A stretch of 64,000 nt of DNA from Aureliella sp046290675. GTDB taxonomy: Bacteria > Planctomycetota > Planctomycetia > Pirellulales > Pirellulaceae. This document shows, piece by piece, positions 1 to 9,082 of the stretch. The stretch covers positions 186,001 through 250,000 of the forward strand of contig JBKAHA010000004.1 of the NCBI GenBank assembly GCA_046290675.1, read 5' to 3'. The notes under the pieces are model-generated. The model searched no databases and had not been told where the DNA came from. It worked only from the letters and a program-made list of their open reading frames with translations. The position numbers were made by a program, and so were the translations under genes. How positions within the stretch are numbered: the first letter of the stretch is position 1; each line of letters begins with the position of its first letter.

Positions 1-1240
1 CGTCACTGGCACTAAACTCGGGTGCTGTATCCGCTGCACTTGCAACTGCCTCTTCAATGGCTGACGAGTTCGAGCCGTCACCCAGCCCCAGAAGCTGTCG
101 CGCGGCTTCATCATTCCATCGGGCTTCAAATAGTTGCGATTGGGAATTTCCTCCGTTGCTAGTCCACACCAAAGACGACCCGTCGGGCGTAAAGACTGGC
201 AGTCCGTCGAATCCCTCGCGATAAGTCACGCGGGCAGGCGGCAGTTTGCCGGCTGCATCGACGAGGTAAAGCTCAAAGTTGCTGAATCCGTGGCGGTTCG
301 TTGCGAAGATGAGGTAGTCTCCGCTCGGGTGGTAGTAGGGGGCCCAACTCATATGACCTAGGTCGGTCAGTGCTCGTTGTTGAGAACCGTCGATGTTCAT
401 GGTCATGATTTCGGCGGTTGCCCCATTCTCCGCAAAACGCCGCCAGCAAATCTTCTTTCCGTCAGGAGAGAAGAATGGTCCGCCGTCATAACCGACGACA
501 TCGGTCAGCCGACGGACTTGGCTGCCGTCGCGATTCATGATGTAGATATCCATCGCCGACGCAGGATCAAGTTCAAAGAGCTCCTTCTCCTTTTCACTCA
601 ACTCATCGGTATACGCTCGGCGGTTCGATGCAAAACAGACCAGTTTGCCATCGGGCGAATAGGAACCCTCGGCGTCGTAGCCTTCTTCTGTTGTCAGGCG
701 TTTGTATTCGCCAGAGGTCGAATCAAATTCCACCAGATCGTAGTTCGGGTCGTAATCCCAACTGTATCGACGTTCCTTTCCGGATTCGCGAAATGCGATT
801 TCGTCTTTTTGTTTTTGTACTGCTTCCGGATCGTACTGAGTACTCGCAAAAACGACATCTTTGCCATTCGGAGAAATCCAGGCGCAAGTGGTTTTTCCAA
901 TCCCGGGTGAAACGCGGCGTACATCGCCTGTGTCGCGATCCATGAGGTAGATTTGGAAGAATGGATTGCCCGGCTCTCTCTCGCTTTGAAAGACCATCTG
1001 CGAACCGTCCGCTGAAAAATAGCCTTCCCCGGCTCTTCGGCCTTCAAAAGTCAATTGCCGGATGTCTGTGAGGAGTTCGGCTTGTAGTTTTGCTGCTGCG
1101 GTCGGATCTTCGATCGCAATGTCCGACTCTTGCGCTTCAAGACCTTTTGCAATGACCATGAGGTGAGACGCGGCGGCGAGCAACAAGGCAAAACCACGGA
1201 TGTGCTCACGAACGGAAGGGAAATGGAATAAGTGCGACAT
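1..1240 (-). CDS. Secreted PD40/TolB-like beta-propeller protein (3' end outside window)
   Basis: The reading frame starts at an ATG complementary to 1238-1240 and runs off the left edge, so about 413 N-terminal residues are present. A hydrophobic signal-like segment (GFALLLAAASHLMVIA) follows the start. After it come repeated PD40/WD40-like strands of the type FSADGSQMVFQSE, YSPDGKLVCFAS, FSPDGKKICW and FTPDGSSLVWTS, each a blade of a TolB-like propeller. Such propellers bind peptides or assist proteolysis in the periplasm. In planctomycetes they are often followed by a peptidase domain such as M28, but the missing C-terminus makes this a guess. The gene lies upstream of mtdB on the opposite side of a 238-base gap and shows no functional link to it. 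Confidence 0.8.
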   Translation of the reverse strand, partial: MSHLFHFPSVREHIRGFALLLAAASHLMVIAKGLEAQESDIAIEDPTAAAKLQAELLTDIRQLTFEGRRAGEGYFSADGSQMVFQSEREPGNPFFQIYLMDRDTGDVRRVSPGIGKTTCAWISPNGKDVVFASTQYDPEAVQKQKDEIAFRESGKERRYSWDYDPNYDLVEFDSTSGEYKRLTTEEGYDAEGSYSPDGKLVCFASNRRAYTDELSEKEKELFELDPASAMDIYIMNRDGSQVRRLTDVVGYDGGPFFSPDGKKICWRRFAENGATAEIMTMNIDGSQQRALTDLGHMSWAPYYHPSGDYLIFATNRHGFSNFELYLVDAAGKLPPARVTYREGFDGLPVFTPDGSSLVWTSNGGNSQSQLFEARWNDEAARQLLGLGDGSNSSAIEEAVASAADTAPEFSASD

Positions 1241-1478
1241 CGAAGCTTTCTCAGGCAGGTTCAAGTAAGGCATGGATGATTCGATTGAAGACGCAGAAAA
1301 ACGAGACGCGGAGAGATCGGCGGGATTTGGTTGTAAAGGAGATTATAGGCGATGAACCAATTCGGCTAGCGAGTATTTCAAAGCCAAACCATGTGGGCAT
1401 TTAAGGCCCGGCTTTTGAGGTCGGGGATGGCAGAGCGCAGGTTCGAATTGAGTCCAATACGGTACGCAACGTTGGTGG

Positions 1479-2372
1479 CTATGATTCAAGCGCTCGGCCC
1501 ACTTCGAATATTTCTTGGGTATCCAAAAACTGGTCGTTCGTCTGGAACAGCCGCTGAATACAAGCTTTGTGGATCTTCATTTTAAGACCACCCACCCCGA
1601 GAGCTCCATAGTCAATGCGCGAGCCGCGTTCGACGGCTTTGTCCGTCGCCTGAATCCCGCCAAGTCCTGCGGGCGGAACGGCATTAAGGTCGATAGCAAC
1701 TTTGCAGTTCTCGAGCGATTCAAGTGTTCCCGCGTCTAGCAACTCAATGCCGGCAGCGCCGCAACCGAAAATCGCATTCGCTTGTTTCGAATGTTCGACC
1801 AGCTCTTCAGGTTTTGCGGAGCTTAGGGTAACGATCCGATCGGAGGAATCGGGAGTTTGATTTTCGGAACTGATTCGAGCAACGACCTGAGAAGCGAGCG
1901 TCTCCGCCTTGGACTTGTCACGCGATGCGAGCCGGACTCGACCACCTGCATTGAGGATAAGCTCAGCGACTCTCGTGCCAACAGGGCCTGTTGCACCAAG
2001 GATCAAGGCGTCTGTATCTGACAACTTTACATGCTTTGCGGCGCAAAGCACCGCAGCTGACGACGTGGTATTTGACCCATTTCCGTCAAGCATGGTCGAA
2101 ATCTGAATCGGGCCAAAGAATTCAGATCGAATCCTCTTGCCGATTTGGACCCCTAGTTGAACGTCCGAGCCACCAACAAAAAGTGCTGTATTCTTCAGAT
2201 CGTTCGGCCCGCGGGTAAACATGCCACCGTGCACTATTGGCGTCACGTTATCGGGACGGATTCCCGCGTATTGGAGGAGGCGATCTACACCCGCGTCGAT
2301 GGCGACGACTGCATCAAAGCTACTGCTAATTGCGTCAGAATCGAGCTGGAACAAGATTTTAGGTTTCGCCAA
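1479..2372 (-). CDS. mtdB: NAD(P)-dependent methylene-tetrahydromethanopterin dehydrogenase (MtdB type)
   Basis: This enzyme oxidises methylene-H4MPT to methenyl-H4MPT in the cytoplasm, the step after formaldehyde capture by Fae. The family is recognised from the N-terminal AKPKILFQLD block, GGMFTRGP, TALFVGGSDV, LDGNGSNTTSSA and the Rossmann motif LGATGPVG at about residue 120. The C-terminus has the conserved GALGVGGLKMKIHKACI segment. I place the start at the TTG complementary to 2370-2372 because a GGAG lies 8 bases upstream and the product (297 aa) then aligns with the family N-terminus. An ATG further upstream (2441) would add 23 residues unlike the family. It lies downstream of fae on the same strand, but a hairpin with a T-run separates them. 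MtdA/MtdB cofactor preference cannot be told from sequence alone. Confidence 0.88.
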   Translation of the reverse strand: MAKPKILFQLDSDAISSSFDAVVAIDAGVDRLLQYAGIRPDNVTPIVHGGMFTRGPNDLKNTALFVGGSDVQLGVQIGKRIRSEFFGPIQISTMLDGNGSNTTSSAAVLCAAKHVKLSDTDALILGATGPVGTRVAELILNAGGRVRLASRDKSKAETLASQVVARISSENQTPDSSDRIVTLSSAKPEELVEHSKQANAIFGCGAAGIELLDAGTLESLENCKVAIDLNAVPPAGLGGIQATDKAVERGSRIDYGALGVGGLKMKIHKACIQRLFQTNDQFLDTQEIFEVGRALES

Positions 2373-2501
2373 CAGGAAGGCTCCGCGAGAGTGACTTGGC
2401 AAAAGTTGATTATGGTCCCTAGCTGACGCGCAGATCTCCAAGTCCGTTCAGTCCCTGCTGAATGACGTCACGCCGTTGCAGGACGCAGGGTAGGCGGGAA
2501 A

Positions 2502-2536
2502 CAAAAACGGCCGCAACATTTCCATGTAACGGCCGT
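2502..2536 (-). terminator. Intrinsic terminator downstream of fae
   Basis: Read on the minus strand, ACGGCCG (2530-2536) pairs with CGGCCGT (2507-2513) around a 16-base loop, followed directly by a T-rich tract (TTTTTGTTT). It lies about 50 bases beyond the fae stop and before mtdB, so it may uncouple or attenuate mtdB expression. Confidence 0.75.
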
Positions 2537-2585
2537 CTCAATCTGGATCTTCGTATTCGCAGGCTGAACTTAATCGGATTGCGTG

Positions 2586-3089
2586 CTAGGAGTCAAAACC
2601 CTTGAATGGGTGTGCGGCTGAGTCCTTCTTCTCAACCATCTCAGCAGCCGTTGGCTTGCCCTGCATCGCGTTCGCGATCGCGTCCTTGGTTGCTTCGTAG
2701 TTGTATTCGTAGATCTTGGCGTTGTCTTCCGCTGCGGGATGGATGAATACGCCGCAAACGATAACAAGGTCTTCTGCTTGATCCGCTGGAATGACGCCGG
2801 CCGCGACTTGGTCTGCAACCGCTTTGGCGACGGCCGCTTGTGCGGGCCCGAACATCTGGACCGCTTGCTTCATGCCCTTGATAGTCACTTTGGTGATCAT
2901 CACGGTAGAAGGCTTAACCGCGACATTGGGTTCGAGAACGGCGAGAAGATTGGTGTGGCCGGCAGATTGTGTCGACAACGCATTTGCAAATGCGGCGCCC
3001 ACGGGACCATCCTTGCTTCCAATCATCAGGTCAATGTGTGCAATCTCATTGCCTTCACCGATCAGGGATTCACCTACCATCAACGACAT
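2586..3089 (-). CDS. fae: Formaldehyde-activating enzyme
   Basis: Fae condenses free formaldehyde with tetrahydromethanopterin to give methylene-H4MPT, the entry step of H4MPT-linked C1 oxidation. The 167-residue product matches the family in length and sequence: GESLIGEGNEIAHIDLMIG at the N-terminus carries the catalytic histidine (His18 here, His17 once Met is removed). This is followed by GPVGAAFANAL, LLAVLEPN, KPSTVMITKVTIK and FGPAQAAVAKAVAD. mtdB lies immediately downstream on the same strand, so the first two steps of the pathway are neighbours. Fae occurs in methylotrophic proteobacteria and is widespread in Planctomycetes without methylotrophy, where formaldehyde detoxification is the usual proposal. 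The C-terminal tail (about 20 residues from KKDSAAHP) is less conserved in my view. Confidence 0.95.
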   Translation of the reverse strand: MSLMVGESLIGEGNEIAHIDLMIGSKDGPVGAAFANALSTQSAGHTNLLAVLEPNVAVKPSTVMITKVTIKGMKQAVQMFGPAQAAVAKAVADQVAAGVIPADQAEDLVIVCGVFIHPAAEDNAKIYEYNYEATKDAIANAMQGKPTAAEMVEKKDSAAHPFKGFDS

Positions 3090-3854
3090 GTTCGCGGTCC
3101 TCAGCTTTAGGAAACGTTATCGTGCTCTTAACGGGAGCATCAAGTTGGGAGAGCAAGCCTAGCGGCCTTATGGCATCGCCTGCAGGTCGAGGCATGCTTC
3201 CGCGGCTCATCTCCAGCCGCGGTATCGTTTGATTCGAGCGAGAGAGGGTACCAAACGGGTACCTGAATGCAAGGAGTGCCTCTTGGGGCGACGACAGCAA
3301 TATCGGAATGACGGTCTGGTTGTAGCGGCCCTCTTCGTCCTCGGTCTTCTGTCCTTCATCGTTAGTCGTCGGGAGGTGGGGAACAATTCACTGTTGAGCG
3401 ACGCCCCAACCCGGATCTGCGCGCTGGGGACAGACTTAACAGAGTTGACCTCATATTGCTGGAATATCTGCCAGAGCCTCGCTGCCGGGAGAAGGAAAGT
3501 CGCAGATAGGCTCTGATGGGGGGTGTGTTGTTTGTGGTCGGATCTTGGTGCTTTTTGAGGAACAGTTATGTGGGCTAGCCGACGGTTACCAGTGGATTTC
3601 CGCGATTCGAGCATGCCTACGGGAATCAAAATTGCTTGGAATGGCTGGGCGAATCGACTACTATACGAAGAGTCTCGTCGAATTCTTTTCTATCGCTGCG
3701 CCGAGCTGGACGTCCTGGGCGGACGAAGTTGGTCAGAGTGCGGCCTTGGTAAGGATGCTCCGCAATCGAATTGAGGCATTGATTGCGTGGTCGGATTGTC
3801 TGATTTGACGAGTGACATCGGAACAGGGTTTGTGAGAGAGTATTGAGGAATACC
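3090..3854. other. Intergenic region between fae and the GGM-repeat gene
   Basis: About 765 bases between divergent genes. It must hold the promoters of fae (minus) and the GGM-repeat gene (plus). Open frames of 60-140 codons occur on both strands, but they lack convincing ribosome binding sites and show no family motifs. A palindromic GGGTACC occurs twice near 3246-3263. I see no RNA gene here. Confidence 0.5.
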
Positions 3855-4820
<966 letters not shown>

Positions 4821-4866
4821 TGGATGAACGAATATCCCGGCATCTAGCCGGAGCCAAAAACGCATA

Positions 4867-4896
4867 GGGGCGGGATGAAATCATCCCGCCTCTTTT
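4867..4896 (+). terminator. Intrinsic terminator of the GGM-repeat gene
   Basis: A 12-bp stem, 4867-4878 with 4881-4892 (one G-U pair), is built around GGCGGGATGA/TCATCCCGCC and followed by TCTTTTGATT. It sits 46 bases after the stop codon at 4820. Confidence 0.85.
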
Positions 4897-4901
4897 GATT
4901 T

Positions 4902-5110
4902 GTGCGTTAGGCATGACACGAAGCAGGAAGTAAACCTGTCGGGTGCAAGTCCCAATGGAGGCCCGATGACTGGAACTCCTCGCCGAACAGCAAGGTTGTC
5001 TGGGGTGACCCAGAATCCGAAGGAAGGTGCCGGCAAACTCCTGGGCCGGGGAACACGGATCGCATACGAGTGGGCGCAACACATTTACCGCCGTGGAGAC
5101 GAGTGAGATT
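4902..5110 (+). mobile_element. Possible truncated group II intron (5' domain I remnant)
   Basis: The stretch begins GTGCG, the group II intron 5' consensus (GUGYG). It continues with closely packed short hairpins: CAGG/CCTG (4924-4938), GGG/CCC around TGCAAGT (4941-4953), and CTGGG/CCCAG closed by a GTGA tetraloop (5000-5013). The wording GGAAGTAAACCTGTCGGGTG and CAAGGTTGTCTGGGGTGACC resembles, from memory, domain I of bacterial group II introns. It starts about 10 bases behind the stem of an intrinsic terminator, the typical landing place of class C introns. No reverse transcriptase frame and no domain V hairpin follow before pstS1, so it would be a 5' remnant. It could instead be another structured RNA. 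Confidence 0.5.
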
Positions 5111-5260
5111 CTTCGGCAAGAGCATCGGTGTGTCTCGCGGAGTTCTACATCGAACCCACTGTATGAATCTTCAAAACGCGGCATATCAAAGGAGTCAATC
5201 GCCTATACAATTGCCCACTGGTGTCTCCACTCCGTCGTTTGAGAACTTCCGGGCCTTTCC

Positions 5261-6277
5261 ATGTGCGTGCGGTTTATTGTGCGATTGATCCCGATTCTCG
5301 TCTTCATTGTCGGGGTCGGCTCTTTACCACACGATCTTCACGGCCAGACTCTCGGTAGCCAGCGGGAGGCGTTCGAGTCTGCATTACCGATTTACCAGGC
5401 CACCGTTCGTCTCGAATCCAAACGCTTAAAAGCTGTTGGATCTGAAACGATGAGTGGCGTAATGCGACAGTGGATCGAGGGGTTTCAAAAGGTCCATTCG
5501 GGGATCGCCTTTGAGGTCGATTCGAAAGGCTCGAACAATGCGTTCCCGGCCCTAATCCGTGGGCAAGCCGATTGGGGGCTGATGAGCCGTTCGCCGCGAC
5601 GTTCTGAGGTCGCTGAATTCAAGGAACGCTTTGGCTACGAGCCGCTCGTCATTCCAACCGCGATCGATCTTATGGCGGTCTACGTTCATCGCAGCAATCC
5701 AATCAACCAAATATCGCTGCCAGAGCTCGATGCGATCTTTTCAGGGACTCGTCGATTGGGGGCCCGCCGACGCGCAAGTTTCTGGGGAGACTTCACTACG
5801 GAGGCGAGTTATCAGCGTCAGCCGATCGAGTGCTATGGAAGGAATTCGGTATCTGGCACGTTTGAGTTTTTTCAGGAAAACGTACTTGCCCGTGGTGATT
5901 TCGGTCCCTGGGTCAATCAGCTAAGTAGTTCTGCGCGTGTCGTCGAGTCGGTCTCTGAGCGGCCAAACTCAATTGGTTATAGTGCGATCGTCTTTCAGTC
6001 CGATTCTGTAAAACCTCTGGCGATTGCCGCAGAACGGGGGGGCAAAGCGGTCGAGCCTAACTCAGAGAATGCGTACAACGGCAGTTATCCGCTGGCTAGG
6101 TTCCTCTACCTACTGCTAAACCGCGATCCCGTTCAGGGGCTGAGCGAGACGCAGACGGAGTTCCTCCGATTCGTTTTTAGCCGACAGGGACAGGAGGTGG
6201 TCAAGAAGATCGGGTTCGTTCCCCTGCCGGCAGAAATCGCGGAGCAAATGCTTACGGCTGCCCTTTCAAGTCCATGA
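5261..6277 (+). CDS. PstS-like phosphate-binding protein 1
   Basis: A 338-residue exported substrate-binding protein of the PstS family. Residues 1-29 form a signal peptide (MCVRFIVRLIPILVFIVGVG, then LHGQ); there is no lipobox, so it is probably free in the periplasm. The phosphate-loop region VGSETMSGVMRQWIEGF corresponds to the GSDT/GAGT motif of PstS. SKGSNNAFPALIRGQADWGLMSR and GRNSVSGTFEFFQENVL match the remaining ligand-binding segments. It is the first gene of the Pst block, with the long permease PstC1 starting about 40 bases downstream. It is divergent from PstS2 in this window (SETM versus SDTL). The ribosome binding site is weak. The ligand is probably phosphate, from family membership and context. 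Confidence 0.85.
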   Translation: MCVRFIVRLIPILVFIVGVGSLPHDLHGQTLGSQREAFESALPIYQATVRLESKRLKAVGSETMSGVMRQWIEGFQKVHSGIAFEVDSKGSNNAFPALIRGQADWGLMSRSPRRSEVAEFKERFGYEPLVIPTAIDLMAVYVHRSNPINQISLPELDAIFSGTRRLGARRRASFWGDFTTEASYQRQPIECYGRNSVSGTFEFFQENVLARGDFGPWVNQLSSSARVVESVSERPNSIGYSAIVFQSDSVKPLAIAAERGGKAVEPNSENAYNGSYPLARFLYLLLNRDPVQGLSETQTEFLRFVFSRQGQEVVKKIGFVPLPAEIAEQMLTAALSSP

Positions 6278-6314
6278 GGCGTCCAACATTTTGAGGAATG
6301 CTAACGAAGAGTCG

Positions 6315-9059
6315 ATGACGTCTAACCATGCGACTTCGCAAGACGCAGAAAATACGCATTTGCTCACTTCAAATGCGACTCGACTGCGCATTCGATTGAC
6401 CGACTCGGCAATGACGTTGCTGATTGCAGTGGGGGGAATCAGTACGATCTTGCTGCTGCTCTTGGTTGTTGTCGTCCTGCTTTCAACCTCGCTACCGCTT
6501 TTGAGTCCGACGCGGATGCGAATTGCGGCGTCGGCGTCCGTGCCCAACTACATTTGTTTCGGTACGGATGATCGCGAACTCATGTTATGGGGACTGGACT
6601 CGTCCGGCGTCATTCATGTTTGGGAGATTGGAGCTGAGGTTGAACTTGAGTTGCGGCCAATTCCGACACGCCAAAACCAGATTCAGGATTCTGTTGCGGA
6701 AGAAGTGACGGCACATTTTTGGGATCCATCAAACCGATTTCTTGCCGTTGGCCTCGGTGACGGGACAATCCAATTTGCAGAGATCCGATTCACCGAGTCA
6801 GCTGTGGAAACTCGGGAAGCCGGCAATGCGTCAGTCATATTCTCTGGGCGGGATAACGAACTTCGGAAAGTCCAGCTAGATCCGATCGAATGGTCAGGTC
6901 CAATTTCTGTCGGAGATGGGCCAGTACAGTCAATTGACTGGGTTAAGCAGTCTGGGGCTCGTGCACTCTTAGGGCAACGTCCAGATCGCGTCGCTGTTGT
7001 CGTAGGAGGGGAAGCTCAAGGATCCGTCGAAGTCATCGATATCCAGCTACGTTCATTGTTGGTTCAAGAGCCGAAGGTAGTGAAAAGGTCAAAGCTGCCA
7101 GTGCGGTGGCGGGATTCGAATTGTCCCAAAGAAATGATGCTCACCGAACAGGGTGATCAAGCAGTGATTGTTTGGGAGAACGGCATTGTTGACCGTTTTC
7201 AACATTCGAAGAATCGTTGGGATCTGGCGGAGTCTCATGTCGTGACTTCATCAGCACGGACTTCGCAGGTGGTGACTGCAGCTTGTAGGGAAGCGAATCG
7301 GCGAGGTATCGCCCTTGGGTTATCCAACGGCCAATTTATCAATTGGACGATTGCGGCATTCAACGAAGAAACGAGTCTCAGTCCGAATCGGGTTGCGGAT
7401 GGTGGTGTTTCCAGTCGTGAACTTGGGGCCACAGACGGTACGCGGCTAGGGTGGGATGATCCCCAGTACTCTCTCGTCATGAACCACTGTGTGAACGTGA
7501 GTCAGGATCCGATCGTTGCTTTGGTACAACAGTCTGGCAGTCTTTACTTTGCGTTGGGTTCCAATGGAAGTGTTGCTGCAGTTAATCCTCTGGCAGATCG
7601 GGAGCTGGCAAGGGTTCAGCTGATGGGCTTTGGCGGAGATCCCAAAGCGGAGAGGCCCGAGGGAACCAGATTATCGTACCGCGTAGCGAATATGCAAGTC
7701 TCGCGAACTGCCGATCAACTCCTGGTTCATTGTCCCCGTGGACTGTTCGGAGTTGAGTTTGAGCTGGGAGGATACGAGGCAACGCCGAAGACGATTCTTG
7801 GCAAGGCTTGGTACCAAGGCTATGCGGAGCCGAGTTACGTGTGGCAATCGGCGAGTTCGCGAGCCGGTAGCGAGCCTAAATTGAGTCTCATTCCCTTGTT
7901 TTTTGGCTCCGTGAAAGCAACGCTATTTGCTCTGCTCTTCAGTGGTCCGATTGGGGTTCTTGGTGCGGTTTATGCGAGCGAATATCTGAGTGAGCGCACG
8001 CGCCAGCGATTGCAGGCGTTGTTTCAAATTATGGCTAGTTTGCCGGGAGTGGTGATTGGTTTCGTGGTTGCAACCGCGGTGGGGCCGTGGGTTGAGCTTT
8101 GGTTAGCTGAAATGCTGTTTGCCTGCTTTTTATTTCCACTCGGGTTCTATTTGGTTGGGCGTTGGTGGAGTGCGATTGCACTTAAGAAGAGCGAGCAAGT
8201 CGCCGAAATATGGCGGTTGGTTACCGCGATTGCATTAGCGGTGTTTTGGATGGCGATGAGCTGTTGGTGCGCCGGATTCGTCGAGCAGCGTTATCTTGGT
8301 GGCAGCATAGTGCATTGGCTTCAATCGGGCGAAGGCGATCCTTTTGGTGGCCTTTTTCTTTTCTGCTTGGCAGGTTTTGCGACTCTATTCGTGCTCGTAA
8401 AGATCGCTTGGCCGGGGCTTACCGGACGGCGGCTAAGTATTGCTGCATTGAAACCGCTTCGAAAGCTGCGAGTATTCAATGACTTGGTTGCCATTCCGGC
8501 GGCAATCTTGCTTGTTGTTGGTTTTGCTTATTGCAGTGCATGGGGGCTTGCAGCATCAGGCATGGATCTTCGGGCAAGCATCTTTCCCAGCTATCAGGAC
8601 CGCAACGGTCTATTGGTGGGAGTCGCACTTAGCTTTTGTACCATCCCTGTTGTGTTTCTCCTGGCAGTAGATGCATTGCGAGCTGTGCCTGATTCCCAAC
8701 GAAGTGCGGCGCTCTCATGTGGGGCTACAAAATGGCAGAGCGTCATGACGGTCGTATTGCCGGCCGCATCCAGCGGGATTTTGGCCGCAATTCTGACCGG
8801 CGTTGGTCGCGTGGCTGGTGAAACGATGGTTGTACTGATGGTGATCGGAAATACTCCGTTAATGGAGTGGAATCCTTTTAGTGGTCTGCAAGCCATCACG
8901 ACGACACTAGCCACCGAATTGCCCAAAGCAGTGACAGGCAGTACGCACTATCGAATTCTATTCCTAGCGGCCTTGCTATTGTTTTTGTTCACGCTCGCAA
9001 TCAATACCGTCGCAGAGGTTATTCGTGTGCGAAGCCGCAGTCGATTAAAGCAGTTATAG
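6315..9059 (+). CDS. PstC-like permease with large N-terminal extracytoplasmic domain
   Basis: A 914-residue inner-membrane protein, about three times the length of a plain PstC (321 aa for PstC2 here). One membrane helix (about residues 34-56, LLIAVGGISTILLLLLVVVV) is followed by roughly 450 residues with propeller-like repeats (FGTDDRELMLWGLDSSG, DPSNRFLAVGLGDGTIQFA). The permease domain begins near residue 525 (FFGSVKATLFALLFSGPIGV). The cytoplasmic coupling loop reads VPDSQRSAALSCGATKW: the usual glutamate of REAA is a serine. The following GRVAGETM motif is kept. The start is uncertain: ATG 6315 is used here, a TTG at 6291 is possible. It follows pstS1 closely and precedes pstA1 by 23 bases. 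Extended PstC forms are known in several Gram-negative groups; the role of the added domain is not known to me. Confidence 0.82.
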   Translation: MTSNHATSQDAENTHLLTSNATRLRIRLTDSAMTLLIAVGGISTILLLLLVVVVLLSTSLPLLSPTRMRIAASASVPNYICFGTDDRELMLWGLDSSGVIHVWEIGAEVELELRPIPTRQNQIQDSVAEEVTAHFWDPSNRFLAVGLGDGTIQFAEIRFTESAVETREAGNASVIFSGRDNELRKVQLDPIEWSGPISVGDGPVQSIDWVKQSGARALLGQRPDRVAVVVGGEAQGSVEVIDIQLRSLLVQEPKVVKRSKLPVRWRDSNCPKEMMLTEQGDQAVIVWENGIVDRFQHSKNRWDLAESHVVTSSARTSQVVTAACREANRRGIALGLSNGQFINWTIAAFNEETSLSPNRVADGGVSSRELGATDGTRLGWDDPQYSLVMNHCVNVSQDPIVALVQQSGSLYFALGSNGSVAAVNPLADRELARVQLMGFGGDPKAERPEGTRLSYRVANMQVSRTADQLLVHCPRGLFGVEFELGGYEATPKTILGKAWYQGYAEPSYVWQSASSRAGSEPKLSLIPLFFGSVKATLFALLFSGPIGVLGAVYASEYLSERTRQRLQALFQIMASLPGVVIGFVVATAVGPWVELWLAEMLFACFLFPLGFYLVGRWWSAIALKKSEQVAEIWRLVTAIALAVFWMAMSCWCAGFVEQRYLGGSIVHWLQSGEGDPFGGLFLFCLAGFATLFVLVKIAWPGLTGRRLSIAALKPLRKLRVFNDLVAIPAAILLVVGFAYCSAWGLAASGMDLRASIFPSYQDRNGLLVGVALSFCTIPVVFLLAVDALRAVPDSQRSAALSCGATKWQSVMTVVLPAASSGILAAILTGVGRVAGETMVVLMVIGNTPLMEWNPFSGLQAITTTLATELPKAVTGSTHYRILFLAALLLFLFTLAINTVAEVIRVRSRSRLKQL

Positions 9060-9082
9060 GGCATTCACTTTTGGGGGCCATC

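Noticed and set aside
1430..1470. tRNA-like stretch with GGTTCGAATT
   Set aside because: The T-loop-like sequence has no matching T-stem, and no acceptor, D or anticodon arm can be built around it.
3229..3516. 95-codon plus-strand frame with a hydrophobic middle
   Set aside because: TTG start, no ribosome site, no family match; kept as intergenic.
5027..5288. Overlapping 71- and 72-codon frames that could be an intron-encoded protein start
   Set aside because: No reverse transcriptase or maturase motifs appear; both run into the pstS1 start region.
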